The notes under the pieces: model-generated | What the model was told of the DNA's origin: nothing | Database searches by the model: none | What the model saw: only the letters and a program-made list of their open reading frames with translations | Shown: in pieces, positions 16,855-24,966 of the stretch | Position numbering within the stretch: position 1 is the first letter of the stretch | How the letters are laid out: each line of letters starts with the position of its first letter | Translations under genes and position numbers: made by a program | Assembly: GCA_018649885.1 (NCBI GenBank) | Contig: JABIHA010000062.1 | Span: 30,199-94,198, forward strand | Length of the DNA stretch: 64,000 nucleotides | Direction of reading: 5' to 3' | Source: Bacteriovoracaceae bacterium | GTDB lineage: Bacteria > Bdellovibrionota > Bacteriovoracia > Bacteriovoracales > Bacteriovoracaceae

Positions 16855-16883
16855 TTGTGTCGGTTTTTGACGCATGGTATAAT
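16855..16883 (+). promoter_or_regulatory. Promoter of the Tad pilin operon
   Basis: TTGTGT (16855-16860), a 17-base spacer and TATAAT (16878-16883) match a housekeeping promoter. Transcription would start near 16890, giving a leader of about 90 bases before the pilin ATG at 16983. Confidence 0.7.
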
Positions 16884-16914
16884 TGAGTGGAGGAGTCTAT
16901 TTTTAAGGTCACGT

Positions 16915-16933
16915 GAAAATTAAAGTAATTTTC
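16915..16933 (+). promoter_or_regulatory. Hairpin in the pilin leader
   Basis: GAAAATTA (16915-16922) and TAATTTTC (16926-16933) form a perfect 8-bp stem with a three-base loop inside the pilin leader. Its purpose is unknown; it does not match a c-di-GMP riboswitch. Confidence 0.4.
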
Positions 16934-16982
16934 AGAGTAACCGAACAGAAAGCTCCTTGGATGCACACCCTAAGGGAGGAAC

Positions 16983-17171
16983 ATGAAGAGAAAAGTAATT
17001 GAATTCTTAAAGGATGAGGGAGGACAAACCTCCACAGAGTATATTCTACTCTTGGCCGTAGTGGCCCTTATCGTTTACAACTTTAAGAAGAAAGCTACTT
17101 CTCAGCTAGACAGTTTAACAGATGGGGTTTTTGGAAAAGCAGACCAAATTCTTCAGGACTTAAGCAACTAG
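16983..17171 (+). CDS. flp: Flp/Fap-type (type IVb) major pilin
   Basis: This 62-residue prepilin has a basic leader ending in GGQ, then TSTEYILLLAVVALIVYNF, with the Glu at position +5 and the Tyr at +6 of the mature pilin that mark type IVb Flp pilins. Cleavage by the prepilin peptidase encoded downstream is expected just before or after the Gln. GGGAGG provides a strong ribosome site. Strong promoter elements, a 90-base leader and first place in the operon suggest it is the abundant structural subunit. Flp pili are needed for prey invasion in Bdellovibrio relatives, which is knowledge of the group, not shown here. Confidence 0.93.
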   Translation: MKRKVIEFLKDEGGQTSTEYILLLAVVALIVYNFKKKATSQLDSLTDGVFGKADQILQDLSN

Positions 17172-17283
17172 CAGTTAGAAGATAGTTTTAGGCAGACATT
17201 TTACCAGATAAAATACCTCAGGTATTGCCAGGCAAGATATTCCCTTACCTGTCCTTATATATAGTCCCCTTTAAAATAACACT

Positions 17284-17502
17284 ATGAGACGTTTAAAAAA
17301 CAAAGGTCAAGCAACTATTGAGTATTTATTTTTACTCATAATCCTAGTTTCAATAACTGGAAAGGTAGTTGGTAATTTTGGTGATTTTCTTGGGGGTTCC
17401 ATTGGGAACTTTGCTCATGTTCTTTCTTCACACCTAGCGGTGGGTGTCTGCAATAAAAGTTGTTTTTTCAATGGCTATGTAAATGGTGCTAATAGCGAAT
17501 GA
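17284..17502 (+). CDS. Second Flp-type pilin-like protein
   Basis: This 72-residue protein has a basic leader and cleavage region KGQATIEYLFLLIILVSIT, the same G-Q-x-T/S-x-E-Y pattern as the first pilin, then a C-terminal tail with two Cys (CNKSC) that could form a disulfide. The gap from the first pilin gene (17172-17283) carries a hairpin AATACC/GGTATT (17212-17226) that may reduce downstream expression. No clear ribosome site is visible ahead of ATG 17284. Its stop overlaps the ATG of the prepilin peptidase gene. It is likely a minor pilin. Confidence 0.82.
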   Translation: MRRLKNKGQATIEYLFLLIILVSITGKVVGNFGDFLGGSIGNFAHVLSSHLAVGVCNKSCFFNGYVNGANSE

Positions 17503-18005
17503 AACTCATGAACCCATTTGTATATTCACTGGTATTTATAGAGCTTCTTTTAGTTAGCTACGGTGATTTTAAATGGAAAAAAATATCTAACTATTGGAGT
17601 CTTTTAAATATAACACTCTTTATTTGTCTGCTCTTTATTTTACCTGCCACCTATTCTATTAATTTAAAAACGTTTATCTATCCGTTAGGGTTTCTGGGAG
17701 TTGGCTTTACTCTCTTTATTCTCAATATTATGGGGGGAGGGGATTCAAAATTTTTATCAACTTTCTATCTTCTTATTCCTTTAAGCATTCAAGATAGTGC
17801 TACAGAGTTTCTTCTTTATTCAACTGCGAGTATTGGAGGTATGCTTATGATCAAAAATTTTATAAAAAATCATAAATCAATTCTTCTTTATATAAAGCTA
17901 CAAGATTACAAATCACTAAAAAATTACTTTGGATCAAAATTTTCCTTTGCTCCGGTAATACTCATTGCTTGGGTTATTGTTGGTTGGAGTATGTATGTTA
18001 AGTAA
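17499..18005 (+). CDS. cpaA: Prepilin peptidase, A24 family (CpaA/TadV-like)
   Basis: This 168-residue membrane protein has about six hydrophobic segments. The two catalytic Asp are present in YGDFKWKKISNYW (N-terminal) and GGGDSKF (central), matching the A24 aspartyl prepilin peptidases of Tad systems, which lack the N-methylation domain. It should cut the leader peptides of the Flp pilins and TadE-like proteins in this operon. Its ATG overlaps the preceding stop (ATGA), with an alternative ATG at 17508. The 3' end overlaps the next small pilin-like gene. Confidence 0.92.
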   Translation: MKLMNPFVYSLVFIELLLVSYGDFKWKKISNYWSLLNITLFICLLFILPATYSINLKTFIYPLGFLGVGFTLFILNIMGGGDSKFLSTFYLLIPLSIQDSATEFLLYSTASIGGMLMIKNFIKNHKSILLYIKLQDYKSLKNYFGSKFSFAPVILIAWVIVGWSMYVK

Positions 18006-18279
18006 CCAAAAGGGACAGTCAACCATTGAGTATTTAATGCTACTTTCTGTGATTTTTGTAATGGTTTTAGGTGTTTTGAGGTCAGAGCTCTTTGTTGATC
18101 TTATGGGCCAAGATGGAATGCTAGCAGATTATTATCAAAAAAGATTTGAAGGTTCTTATAGATTTGCAGGTCCTTTCTATGAGTCTACAGGTGTAGGTTA
18201 TAATGGAACAAATCATCCGACTTACCAAAATGAAGGAAAAACGAACTTTTTTGTAGGGACAGATCCATATGATAACTAA
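17995..18279 (+). CDS. Third Flp/TadE-type pilin-like protein
   Basis: The start is ATG 17995, overlapping the peptidase stop by 11 bases; the longer frame from TTG 17965 would hide the leader. The 94-residue product begins MLSNQKGQSTIEYLMLLSVI, a type IVb prepilin signal with cleavage around G-Q and Glu at +5. One hydrophobic helix is followed by a soluble domain rich in Gly, Tyr and Asn. It is longer than a classic Flp pilin and is probably a minor pilin or pseudopilin. Its 3' end overlaps the next gene. Confidence 0.78.
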   Translation: MLSNQKGQSTIEYLMLLSVIFVMVLGVLRSELFVDLMGQDGMLADYYQKRFEGSYRFAGPFYESTGVGYNGTNHPTYQNEGKTNFFVGTDPYDN

Positions 18280-18793
18280 AAACAATCGACAGTCCGGTCA
18301 ATCCTTAATCGAATTTTTGATGATTTTCTCTCTTTCATTTGGTTTTATATTTCTCTACATTCAGCTTGCTACAAATGCTGGAACTGGATATCTAGTACAC
18401 TATGCAACTTTTATGGCCTCTAGGACTTTTTTAAGTCAGGATAATGGCTCAAATACGAATCAAAGTGCTGAGTCGTATGCAGAAAGAGAAGCAAAAGCTG
18501 TAATAGATAAGTTTCAATTGAGTGCATTTGGCATAAGTAGCCCATCGAATAAAATAAAAATTAATACAACTTCAGACGTCTCAATATTTGAGTATGTCGG
18601 GGCGTATTTTACCTATGAAACGCGTTTATCCATTTTTTCAACGGTTGGTGGATCAAGCAGTGCTGAATTAATTTCGGAATCCTTTTTAGGAAAAGAGCCC
18701 ACAAGAGCTGAATGTCTTGAAAGAGTGTGTAGCTCCTTTAAATCACTATATGAATGCGACAGTTTTGCGACGGCCTTTGATAATGGATGTTAA
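18269..18793 (+). CDS. tadE: TadE-like pseudopilin
   Basis: This 174-residue protein has the TadE-type N-terminus (SGQSLIEFLMIFSLSFGFIF), again with G-Q-S-x-x-E, and one transmembrane helix followed by an exported domain with four Cys near the end (CLERVC and CDS...NGC). Pseudopilins of this type are processed by the Tad prepilin peptidase and help prime or anchor the pilus. It overlaps its neighbours on both sides, which implies translational coupling. Confidence 0.82.
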   Translation: MITKNNRQSGQSLIEFLMIFSLSFGFIFLYIQLATNAGTGYLVHYATFMASRTFLSQDNGSNTNQSAESYAEREAKAVIDKFQLSAFGISSPSNKIKINTTSDVSIFEYVGAYFTYETRLSIFSTVGGSSSAELISESFLGKEPTRAECLERVCSSFKSLYECDSFATAFDNGC

Positions 18794-19277
18794 GAGAAAG
18801 CCAAAATTTCTAAATGAAAGAGGTCAGGCGGTCTTTGAATTTATATTCTTTCTGCCATTTTTCATTCATCTATTTGTGGCACTTTTGAGTATTACCGAAT
18901 CAATTAACGGATCTATTAATCAGCAAAAGGCCGTTCGAGGTTATTATTTTGCTAGAATCAAAGGCAGTTCCACTATCCCTAGGCCACATATCCTGGCAGA
19001 GCTTAATAGTGTTACAAGGATAGGGATGTCATATATTGGATGGAACATTAAAAACGTTGGAGATAGCCCCTATGCGCCTTGTTATGGTGTTCCTAGCTTC
19101 GGTAATCAGCTAGACAATGAAGGTTGCGATGACAAGTACAATGTAACCGAGGAAACAACTCAGTTTATAAGAGTTAAAACAGCTTTCGGGGTTTGCGGAA
19201 AAACATATGATAATAGAAGCAATGGGTTTTCACCTAGTTCATTAACGGGTGACTACTCAAGTTGTAATTCAATATAG
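18783..19277 (+). CDS. Second TadE/TadF-like pseudopilin
   Basis: The start is ATG 18783, overlapping the previous stop; the longer frame from 18717 lies inside the preceding gene. The 164-residue product has the leader NERGQAVFEFIFFLPFFIHL, with G-Q and Glu at +5, then a single helix and an exported domain with Cys pairs (CYG...CDD, CGK...CNS) likely to form disulfides. It resembles TadE/TadF pseudopilins. A 133-base gap containing a weak hairpin (TTTTACC/GGTAAAA) separates it from cpaB. Confidence 0.8.
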   Translation: MDVKRKPKFLNERGQAVFEFIFFLPFFIHLFVALLSITESINGSINQQKAVRGYYFARIKGSSTIPRPHILAELNSVTRIGMSYIGWNIKNVGDSPYAPCYGVPSFGNQLDNEGCDDKYNVTEETTQFIRVKTAFGVCGKTYDNRSNGFSPSSLTGDYSSCNSI

Positions 19278-19410
19278 TGGTACAATAGAAAAATACTTCC
19301 CTCGGATAATAAAAATAATTTGAACAATTTTACCTCTAAGCAACATAGGTAAAAAATTCCTGGTAAAATCATAAGGGGTTAATCTCACATTTTGCGAGGG
19401 TTGGATTTAT

Positions 19411-20220
19411 ATGAATACAAGAGCTTTTACTCTTAGTCTTGTGATTGCAGGCATTGCGATGGCAATGGTCTATTCCTACATAACTTCTAAAGAAGCAGAG
19501 TATAAATTAAAATACGGTGATAAAAGTGTCGTTGTGATTGCTAAGCAAGATATAAAAGAATTAGAACTAATAGATGATTCAAAAGTGACTATAACAGAAG
19601 TCCCTCAAAAATTTGTAGCACCTCAAGCACTTACAGATATTAAAGAAATTGAAAATACAATCGCTACCGTCCCTATTTTACAAGGCGAGCAAATTACTAA
19701 ACCTAGAGTCACTTACCCCGGTGTTAAATCAGGGTTATCAAGACAAGTCTCCCTTGGGAAAAGGGCCGTGGGCGTAAATGTCTCAGCAAGCCAGGCCGTA
19801 AGTAAGCTTATTAAGCCTGGGGATAGAGTAGACGTAATGGCACTTCTAAAATATGCCGGTGGTAGAAAAGATAAAATGAAAGTAAAGACAATCTTGCAGG
19901 ATGTACTCGTTCTATCAACTGGAATTTCCATGTCAAATTCGATTCCACTAATGGGAGTAAAGACACCAAAAGAAATTAAAGCGATGAAGCTTAACACATA
20001 TACCAACTTCAATACTGTTTCACTGGAAGTAGATCCCTATCAAGCTCAAAAATTGATGTTTCTAGTAACTGTAGGTGGAGCTCCGATTTTTTTAACTCTT
20101 AGAAATAATGATGACAAAGATATTGTCAGGATAAAGAGTACATCTCTATTTGATGTACTAGATGAAGATGCAGCAGATGCAAAAAGCTACTTTAACTCAC
20201 AAAATGGAGGGAGAAAGTAA
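19411..20220 (+). CDS. cpaB: Flp pilus assembly protein CpaB/RcpC
   Basis: This 269-residue protein has an N-terminal signal-anchor (MNTRAFTLSLVIAGIAMAMVY), then a SAF domain (about 40-110: VVVIAKQDIKELELIDDSKV, ILQGEQITKPRV). A C-terminal beta domain follows with KLIKPGDRVDVMALL and TVSLEVDPYQAQKLM, both typical of CpaB/RcpC. It sits in the periplasm and works with the CpaC secretin at the outer membrane. The TAA of this gene and the ATG of cpaC share one base (TAATG), so the two are co-translated. GAGGG upstream serves as the ribosome site. Confidence 0.93.
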   Translation: MNTRAFTLSLVIAGIAMAMVYSYITSKEAEYKLKYGDKSVVVIAKQDIKELELIDDSKVTITEVPQKFVAPQALTDIKEIENTIATVPILQGEQITKPRVTYPGVKSGLSRQVSLGKRAVGVNVSASQAVSKLIKPGDRVDVMALLKYAGGRKDKMKVKTILQDVLVLSTGISMSNSIPLMGVKTPKEIKAMKLNTYTNFNTVSLEVDPYQAQKLMFLVTVGGAPIFLTLRNNDDKDIVRIKSTSLFDVLDEDAADAKSYFNSQNGGRK

Positions 20221-21722
20221 TGAAATATATATTCCTGCTCACAATATATTTCGTCTCCTCGCTTGTCTTTGCACAAGCGAATAAAGCAAAAGAAAAAGAC
20301 ATCGAGGTAGTGCTGGGTATTGATAAAGTTGAAAAACTTAACTTTACCCCCTCCGGGAAAGGAATACAGATTGGAAATGAATCTGTTCTGACCTACGAAT
20401 TACTTCCGCAGAAAAGAGAAATGACATTTAAGGGTCTAAAGTCTGGAAAAACCTCTGTTATTATTCGAGATACTGTAGGGGATATTAAAGCTAGATACTT
20501 GGTTAAGGTAACTTCAAATAGTTTATCTAAAACGGTATCTGAGCTCAAAGAATTTCTTGGCGATATAGAGGGTTTAGATATTGGTGTTAAGGGTGGGGTT
20601 GTTTTTATCGGTGGAGAGCTAGTTGTTCCTCATGACTATGGAAAAATTGCTGTTGTTCTCGAAAGATATCCTGATGTTTTACGACTTGTAGAATTATCAC
20701 CGATGACCCAAAGGGCAATTGCAAAAAAAATGCAGGAAGAAATTCAAAGAAATAATATGAGAAATGTTACGGTTCGTGTGGTCAATAAACAATATTGGCT
20801 TGAGGGATCTGTAGCTTCAGCTTCTCAAGAAAAACTGGCAATCGAAATTTCAAAAGCATACTTACCTGATGGTATAGAGTCTCTCTACCAACAAGCAAAA
20901 GGTTCACGCTTTGTTAAGGGAAGAGAGCCAATTTCAAGTTTTATATCCGTAGAGACTCAAGAGCAGAAAAAACCAATTCCAAAAATTGTAAAAGTGATCA
21001 CGCAATTTGTTGAGCTTACAAAAGACTATGGAAAAATATTTGGCTTTAGTTGGTCGCCTACACTCGGAGCTGATGGAGGGGCCATTCAGTTTGGAAAAGC
21101 AGCTGATGGTGGTCTTACAACTAACTCGACAGGGACTTTGAGTGGAACAATTTCAAACCTTATGCCTAAACTAGCTTCAGCTAAAAATGCTGGCTATGCC
21201 AGGGAGATTCAATCGGGAATGATTTTAGTCAAAAATGGTCAAAAAGCGACCATCAACAAGGATACAGAAACTCCTTATGATGTAGGACAAGGAGAGTTTA
21301 CAAAAGGTGATAAGGCCCAATCGGGGTTTGATTTACAAGTAAAGCCATCAATTATTGAAGATGAGCAAATAGAGCTAGCAGTTGGACTTGGTGTGGGGAT
21401 TGTCACAGGTTTTACAACGGACAAAAAACCAGTGATTACAAAGAATAAACTAAGCACAACTGTAATTGTAAAATCTAAGGAGTCTGCAGTAATTGGCGGA
21501 ATCGTGATTAAGCAAAATAAAATAAGTTATGATAAAGATCCTCCGGGGGGATCGACAGACGGAGTTGAAGGAGGACAGTTTCTCTTTTCATTTATTAGAT
21601 CAAGGTCGTACCTTTCAAGTAAAACTCAGCATGTTGTCTTCGTAACACCCGAAATCGTTGCATCGGCATCAGCTGGTACTGAAGAAATAAAGAAAAAATT
21701 TAGAAAGCGGAGAAATTTGTAG
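20220..21722 (+). CDS. cpaC: Flp pilus secretin CpaC/RcpA
   Basis: The 500-residue protein has a signal peptide, an N-terminal pilus/secretin beta domain (about 30-105), a BON-like segment, and the secretin core (about 250-490, with TRVE-like ITQFVELTKDYGKIFGFSW, and VVIVKSKESAVIGGIV-type strands). It forms the outer-membrane channel through which the Flp pilus extends. It starts one base inside the cpaB stop and is followed after three bases by the fused CpaE-CpaF gene. No lipobox or separate pilotin is apparent. Confidence 0.93.
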   Translation: MKYIFLLTIYFVSSLVFAQANKAKEKDIEVVLGIDKVEKLNFTPSGKGIQIGNESVLTYELLPQKREMTFKGLKSGKTSVIIRDTVGDIKARYLVKVTSNSLSKTVSELKEFLGDIEGLDIGVKGGVVFIGGELVVPHDYGKIAVVLERYPDVLRLVELSPMTQRAIAKKMQEEIQRNNMRNVTVRVVNKQYWLEGSVASASQEKLAIEISKAYLPDGIESLYQQAKGSRFVKGREPISSFISVETQEQKKPIPKIVKVITQFVELTKDYGKIFGFSWSPTLGADGGAIQFGKAADGGLTTNSTGTLSGTISNLMPKLASAKNAGYAREIQSGMILVKNGQKATINKDTETPYDVGQGEFTKGDKAQSGFDLQVKPSIIEDEQIELAVGLGVGIVTGFTTDKKPVITKNKLSTTVIVKSKESAVIGGIVIKQNKISYDKDPPGGSTDGVEGGQFLFSFIRSRSYLSSKTQHVVFVTPEIVASASAGTEEIKKKFRKRRNL

Positions 21723-21725
21723 AAA

Positions 21726-23948
21726 GTGGCTGGATACATAATTAGCATTATAGGTGGCAAAGGAGGGGTTGGAAAATCTCAATTTGCAGCGAACTTGGCT
21801 TTTGCCATGGCAGCAGAAGATCGTCAAAAAGTTCTATTATTAGATTTCGATCAGAGGGCCAGTGGAGATCAAACTCTTATAACTGGAATGAAGTCGAAAA
21901 AGAATCTAAAAGAGTTGTCAGAATTTAGTGGGTCGATTGACCCAAGATCCTTTCAAACATTTTATGCTCCTCTGAAAAATAACGTAACCACAATCAATAT
22001 GCCAAATGATCCATTACTTGCTGATCAAATTGATGTTGAAGGATTGGGTAAAGTTTTAAAGGCAGTTCCCAATATTTTTCCTCTAACAATAATAGATGTG
22101 GGAGGTGACTTATCTCCCCTTGCTCTTAAAGCTCTTGAATATTCAACTCTAATATTTTTAGTTGTTTCTCCTGATGTGTTGGCAGTGAATCAAAGTAAGA
22201 GATTATTTTCCAATCTTGTAACAATGTTATTTCCGAAGGATATGATTCAGGTTGTTTTAAACCAGATGACGAAAGGTCACCCTGTCTCGCCTGATGTAGT
22301 GGGAAAACAAATTGGAAAACCTCCATTTTTTGTACTCCCCAAAGATGATGCATCCTGCACAATGGCCTTAAACAAAAAAATGCCAGTGCTACTGATAAAC
22401 AGGAACTCTGCTTTTTCTAAGGGAATGATTGAATGTGTTAGGAAAATAAAGCAAAAAAATGTTTTAAAAATTCTTGATAAGCTCAATAAACCTGATACTT
22501 CAAAAGCTACTCAAACAGATGAGAAATCTCAAGACGCCAGCAAAGGTCTGACGCCTTGGATTGATTTGAAAAGTAGAATCCATAAATCTTTAGTCGAGGA
22601 AATGGACCTTAAAAAAACGATGGACTCTGAGGGTGATGAAAAGGCCAAGAGTATCCTGAGAGAGCAAACAAAGAAGTTAGTGGTAGAGCTTTTATCAAAA
22701 GAGGATACAAAAGGCATAATCAACTCACGTGATGATATGAATAAAATCGTGAAAGAAGTAATTGATGAAGCCTTGGGGCTTGGGCCACTTGAGGATATGT
22801 TGAGGGATAAATCAATTTCAGAAATTATGGTAAATGGTCCTCATATGATCTATTACGAACAAGATGGTAAAAATAAGCTCTCAGATATTGTATTTACTAA
22901 TGATAGGCAGGTTTTAAATGTAATCGAAAGAATCGTTGCACCAATTGGTAGAAGGATTGATGAAAAAACTCCATATGTTGATGCAAGACTTGAAGACGGC
23001 TCTAGAGTTCACGCTATTATACCTCCATGTGCAATCGATGGATGTACGATTACTATCAGAAAATTCCCTGAAAATAGGCTCTCTTATAAAGACCTAATTA
23101 AATTTGGCTCATTAACAGAAAATATGGCCGACTTTTTAAGAATGGCAGTTGAAGCTCATAAGAATATTGTAGTGAGTGGTGGTACCGGTTCTGGTAAGAC
23201 TACTTTAATTAATATGCTTGGTGCATTTATTCCAGCAAATGAAAGAATTATAACCTGTGAAGACTCTGCTGAACTTGATTTGCCACAAGAGCATGTGGTG
23301 AGGCTAGAAACTAGACCCCCCACACTAGAGGGTGATGGTGCGATCGATATCAGGTGCCTTGTTAAACAGACTCTAAGAATGAAACCCGATAGGATTATTG
23401 TTGGAGAGTGTCGGGGTGGTGAAACCCTCGATATGCTTCAGGCCATGAACACTGGTCATGATGGATCATTAACTACAGTTCACTCAAACTCGCCTAGGGA
23501 TTGCATAAGTAGACTTGAGACACTTGTTAACTATGCAGGTATAGGGCTTCCACAAAAAGCGATTAGAGAAATGATTGCTTCCGCGGTTCACTTGGTTGTT
23601 CAGCAATCGAGGCTAGAAGATGGCTCTAGAAGAATTATGAATATTACGGAAATTTCTGGAATGCAAGGTGATGTAATAACCCTGCAGGATATTTTTGTTT
23701 TTAAACAAGAAGGTATAGATAGAAGTGGAAAGGTTACCGGGAAATTTCAGGCCACCGGGTTTATACCTAAATTTGTAGAAACAATGGAAAGAAAGGGATA
23801 TAGAATTCCTCGTGGCATTTTTTCCAATGATGATAATTCACCTGAAAAAGAGCCTGCTAAAAAAGTATCAAAACCTGGGCAAAAGCCCTCTCCTCCTGCT
23901 AAAAACCCTGCACCAAAACCTGGTTCCAAAAAGAATAAAACTGGGTAG
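21726..23948 (+). CDS. cpaF: Fusion of CpaE/TadZ-like (MinD/ParA) ATPase and CpaF/TadA pilus motor ATPase
   Basis: The 740-residue product joins two proteins normally encoded separately. Residues 1 to about 255 are a MinD/ParA-type ATPase with deviant Walker A GGKGGVGKS and LLLDFDQRASGDQ, matching CpaE/TadZ, which localises the Tad machine to a pole; no receiver domain precedes it. A polar linker follows (about 258-275). The rest is a CpaF/TadA secretion ATPase: Walker A SGGTGSGKTT near residue 485, RIIVGECRGGE near 556 and the His-box TGHDGSLTTVHSNSP. A Lys/Pro-rich tail closes it. Start is GTG 21726 with weak ribosome signals. The frame is uninterrupted, so this is a true fusion. It should power pilus assembly and place it at once. 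Confidence 0.93.
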   Translation: MAGYIISIIGGKGGVGKSQFAANLAFAMAAEDRQKVLLLDFDQRASGDQTLITGMKSKKNLKELSEFSGSIDPRSFQTFYAPLKNNVTTINMPNDPLLADQIDVEGLGKVLKAVPNIFPLTIIDVGGDLSPLALKALEYSTLIFLVVSPDVLAVNQSKRLFSNLVTMLFPKDMIQVVLNQMTKGHPVSPDVVGKQIGKPPFFVLPKDDASCTMALNKKMPVLLINRNSAFSKGMIECVRKIKQKNVLKILDKLNKPDTSKATQTDEKSQDASKGLTPWIDLKSRIHKSLVEEMDLKKTMDSEGDEKAKSILREQTKKLVVELLSKEDTKGIINSRDDMNKIVKEVIDEALGLGPLEDMLRDKSISEIMVNGPHMIYYEQDGKNKLSDIVFTNDRQVLNVIERIVAPIGRRIDEKTPYVDARLEDGSRVHAIIPPCAIDGCTITIRKFPENRLSYKDLIKFGSLTENMADFLRMAVEAHKNIVVSGGTGSGKTTLINMLGAFIPANERIITCEDSAELDLPQEHVVRLETRPPTLEGDGAIDIRCLVKQTLRMKPDRIIVGECRGGETLDMLQAMNTGHDGSLTTVHSNSPRDCISRLETLVNYAGIGLPQKAIREMIASAVHLVVQQSRLEDGSRRIMNITEISGMQGDVITLQDIFVFKQEGIDRSGKVTGKFQATGFIPKFVETMERKGYRIPRGIFSNDDNSPEKEPAKKVSKPGQKPSPPAKNPAPKPGSKKNKTG

Positions 23949-23957
23949 GAGTTTTAA

Positions 23958-24851
23958 GTGGACGTATTTTTAACTGAGTATCTTGGAAAAAATGGGATCG
24001 TAGGCCTGGTAGGCCTTCTTTTCTTTATCGTCGTATATAAATATAGTGTGCCTCTATTTAATTGGATTGAAGACCAAACCTATGGGACAAGAGATTATAT
24101 ATTGCAAAGACTAGAGTTGATGCATATTGATATCGCCCCAGAAAGAATCACCTACCTACTTTTATTTTTAACATTTGGACTCGGAACGATCCTCTTATTA
24201 TTATTCACATTTTTGGGAGAATGGAAATTAGGATTATTTTTAGCAGTTCTGATAAGTGTTGTAGGCTGGAAGATACCTAAGCCCTTTGTAAATTATCTTT
24301 TTGATCGAAGGGTTAAGGAGTATCACATGCAAATGGTAGATGCTCTCAACTTGTTGTCCAATGGAATAAGAGCTGGTTTGTCTGTTCCACAGGCACTAGG
24401 TATGGTTGTTGATGAAATGAAACCTCCACTTAGCCAGGAGTTTGCTTTAATTCTAAAACAAAATAATATTGGTGTTACATTAGATGAGGCTTTTGAAAAT
24501 TTAAATAAAAGAATTCCACTTTCTGATAATGAAATGTTTGTGACGTCTGTAAATATACTTAGAGAAACAGGCGGAAATTTAGCCGAAACATTTGATACTA
24601 TTGTAGATGTTATTAGAGAGAGAGTCAGGGTTCAGCAGAAAATTGAAGCATTGATTGCTCAAGGAAAAACCCAAGCTTATACCCTTGCCTGTATGCCAAT
24701 AATCGTACTTGGAATGAGCTATCAGATGGACCCAGATAGCGTTAGTTTGATGTTTTCGACCTGGCCAGGCCGAATAGCACTATTTGTTGCCGCTGTTATT
24801 GATATGGTTGGACTTTACGTTGTAACTAAAATCATAAAAATAAAAGTGTAA
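23958..24851 (+). CDS. tadB: Tad inner-membrane platform protein TadB (T2SSF domain)
   Basis: This 297-residue membrane protein has two hydrophobic segments near the N-terminus (about 15-35 and 65-115), then a T2SSF/GspF domain (about 130-255) with YHMQMVDALNLLSNGIRAG and ETGGNLAETFDTIVDVIRER, and C-terminal helices. It is the inner-membrane platform for the pilus ATPase. Start is GTG 23958, after TAGGAG. A separate TadC-type paralogue, usually the next gene, is absent here, as are TadD and TadG; they may lie elsewhere or be dispensable. The pilus operon seems to end here, although no strong terminator is visible. Confidence 0.9.
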   Translation: MDVFLTEYLGKNGIVGLVGLLFFIVVYKYSVPLFNWIEDQTYGTRDYILQRLELMHIDIAPERITYLLLFLTFGLGTILLLLFTFLGEWKLGLFLAVLISVVGWKIPKPFVNYLFDRRVKEYHMQMVDALNLLSNGIRAGLSVPQALGMVVDEMKPPLSQEFALILKQNNIGVTLDEAFENLNKRIPLSDNEMFVTSVNILRETGGNLAETFDTIVDVIRERVRVQQKIEALIAQGKTQAYTLACMPIIVLGMSYQMDPDSVSLMFSTWPGRIALFVAAVIDMVGLYVVTKIIKIKV

Positions 24852-24966
24852 CTAGCTAAATTTACAAGCATCCAATAAAGAGTATTTAATACATAAAATA
24901 TTTTAATGTTTTGAAAATCTTTTTCCGATAGATACTAAGAGAGTGTCGTTATTAAAAGGTAAACAC

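Noticed and set aside
16890..16982. c-di-GMP riboswitch in the pilin leader
   Set aside because: GGTCACG is present, but the rest of the conserved core and tetraloop features are missing; only a simple hairpin is supported.
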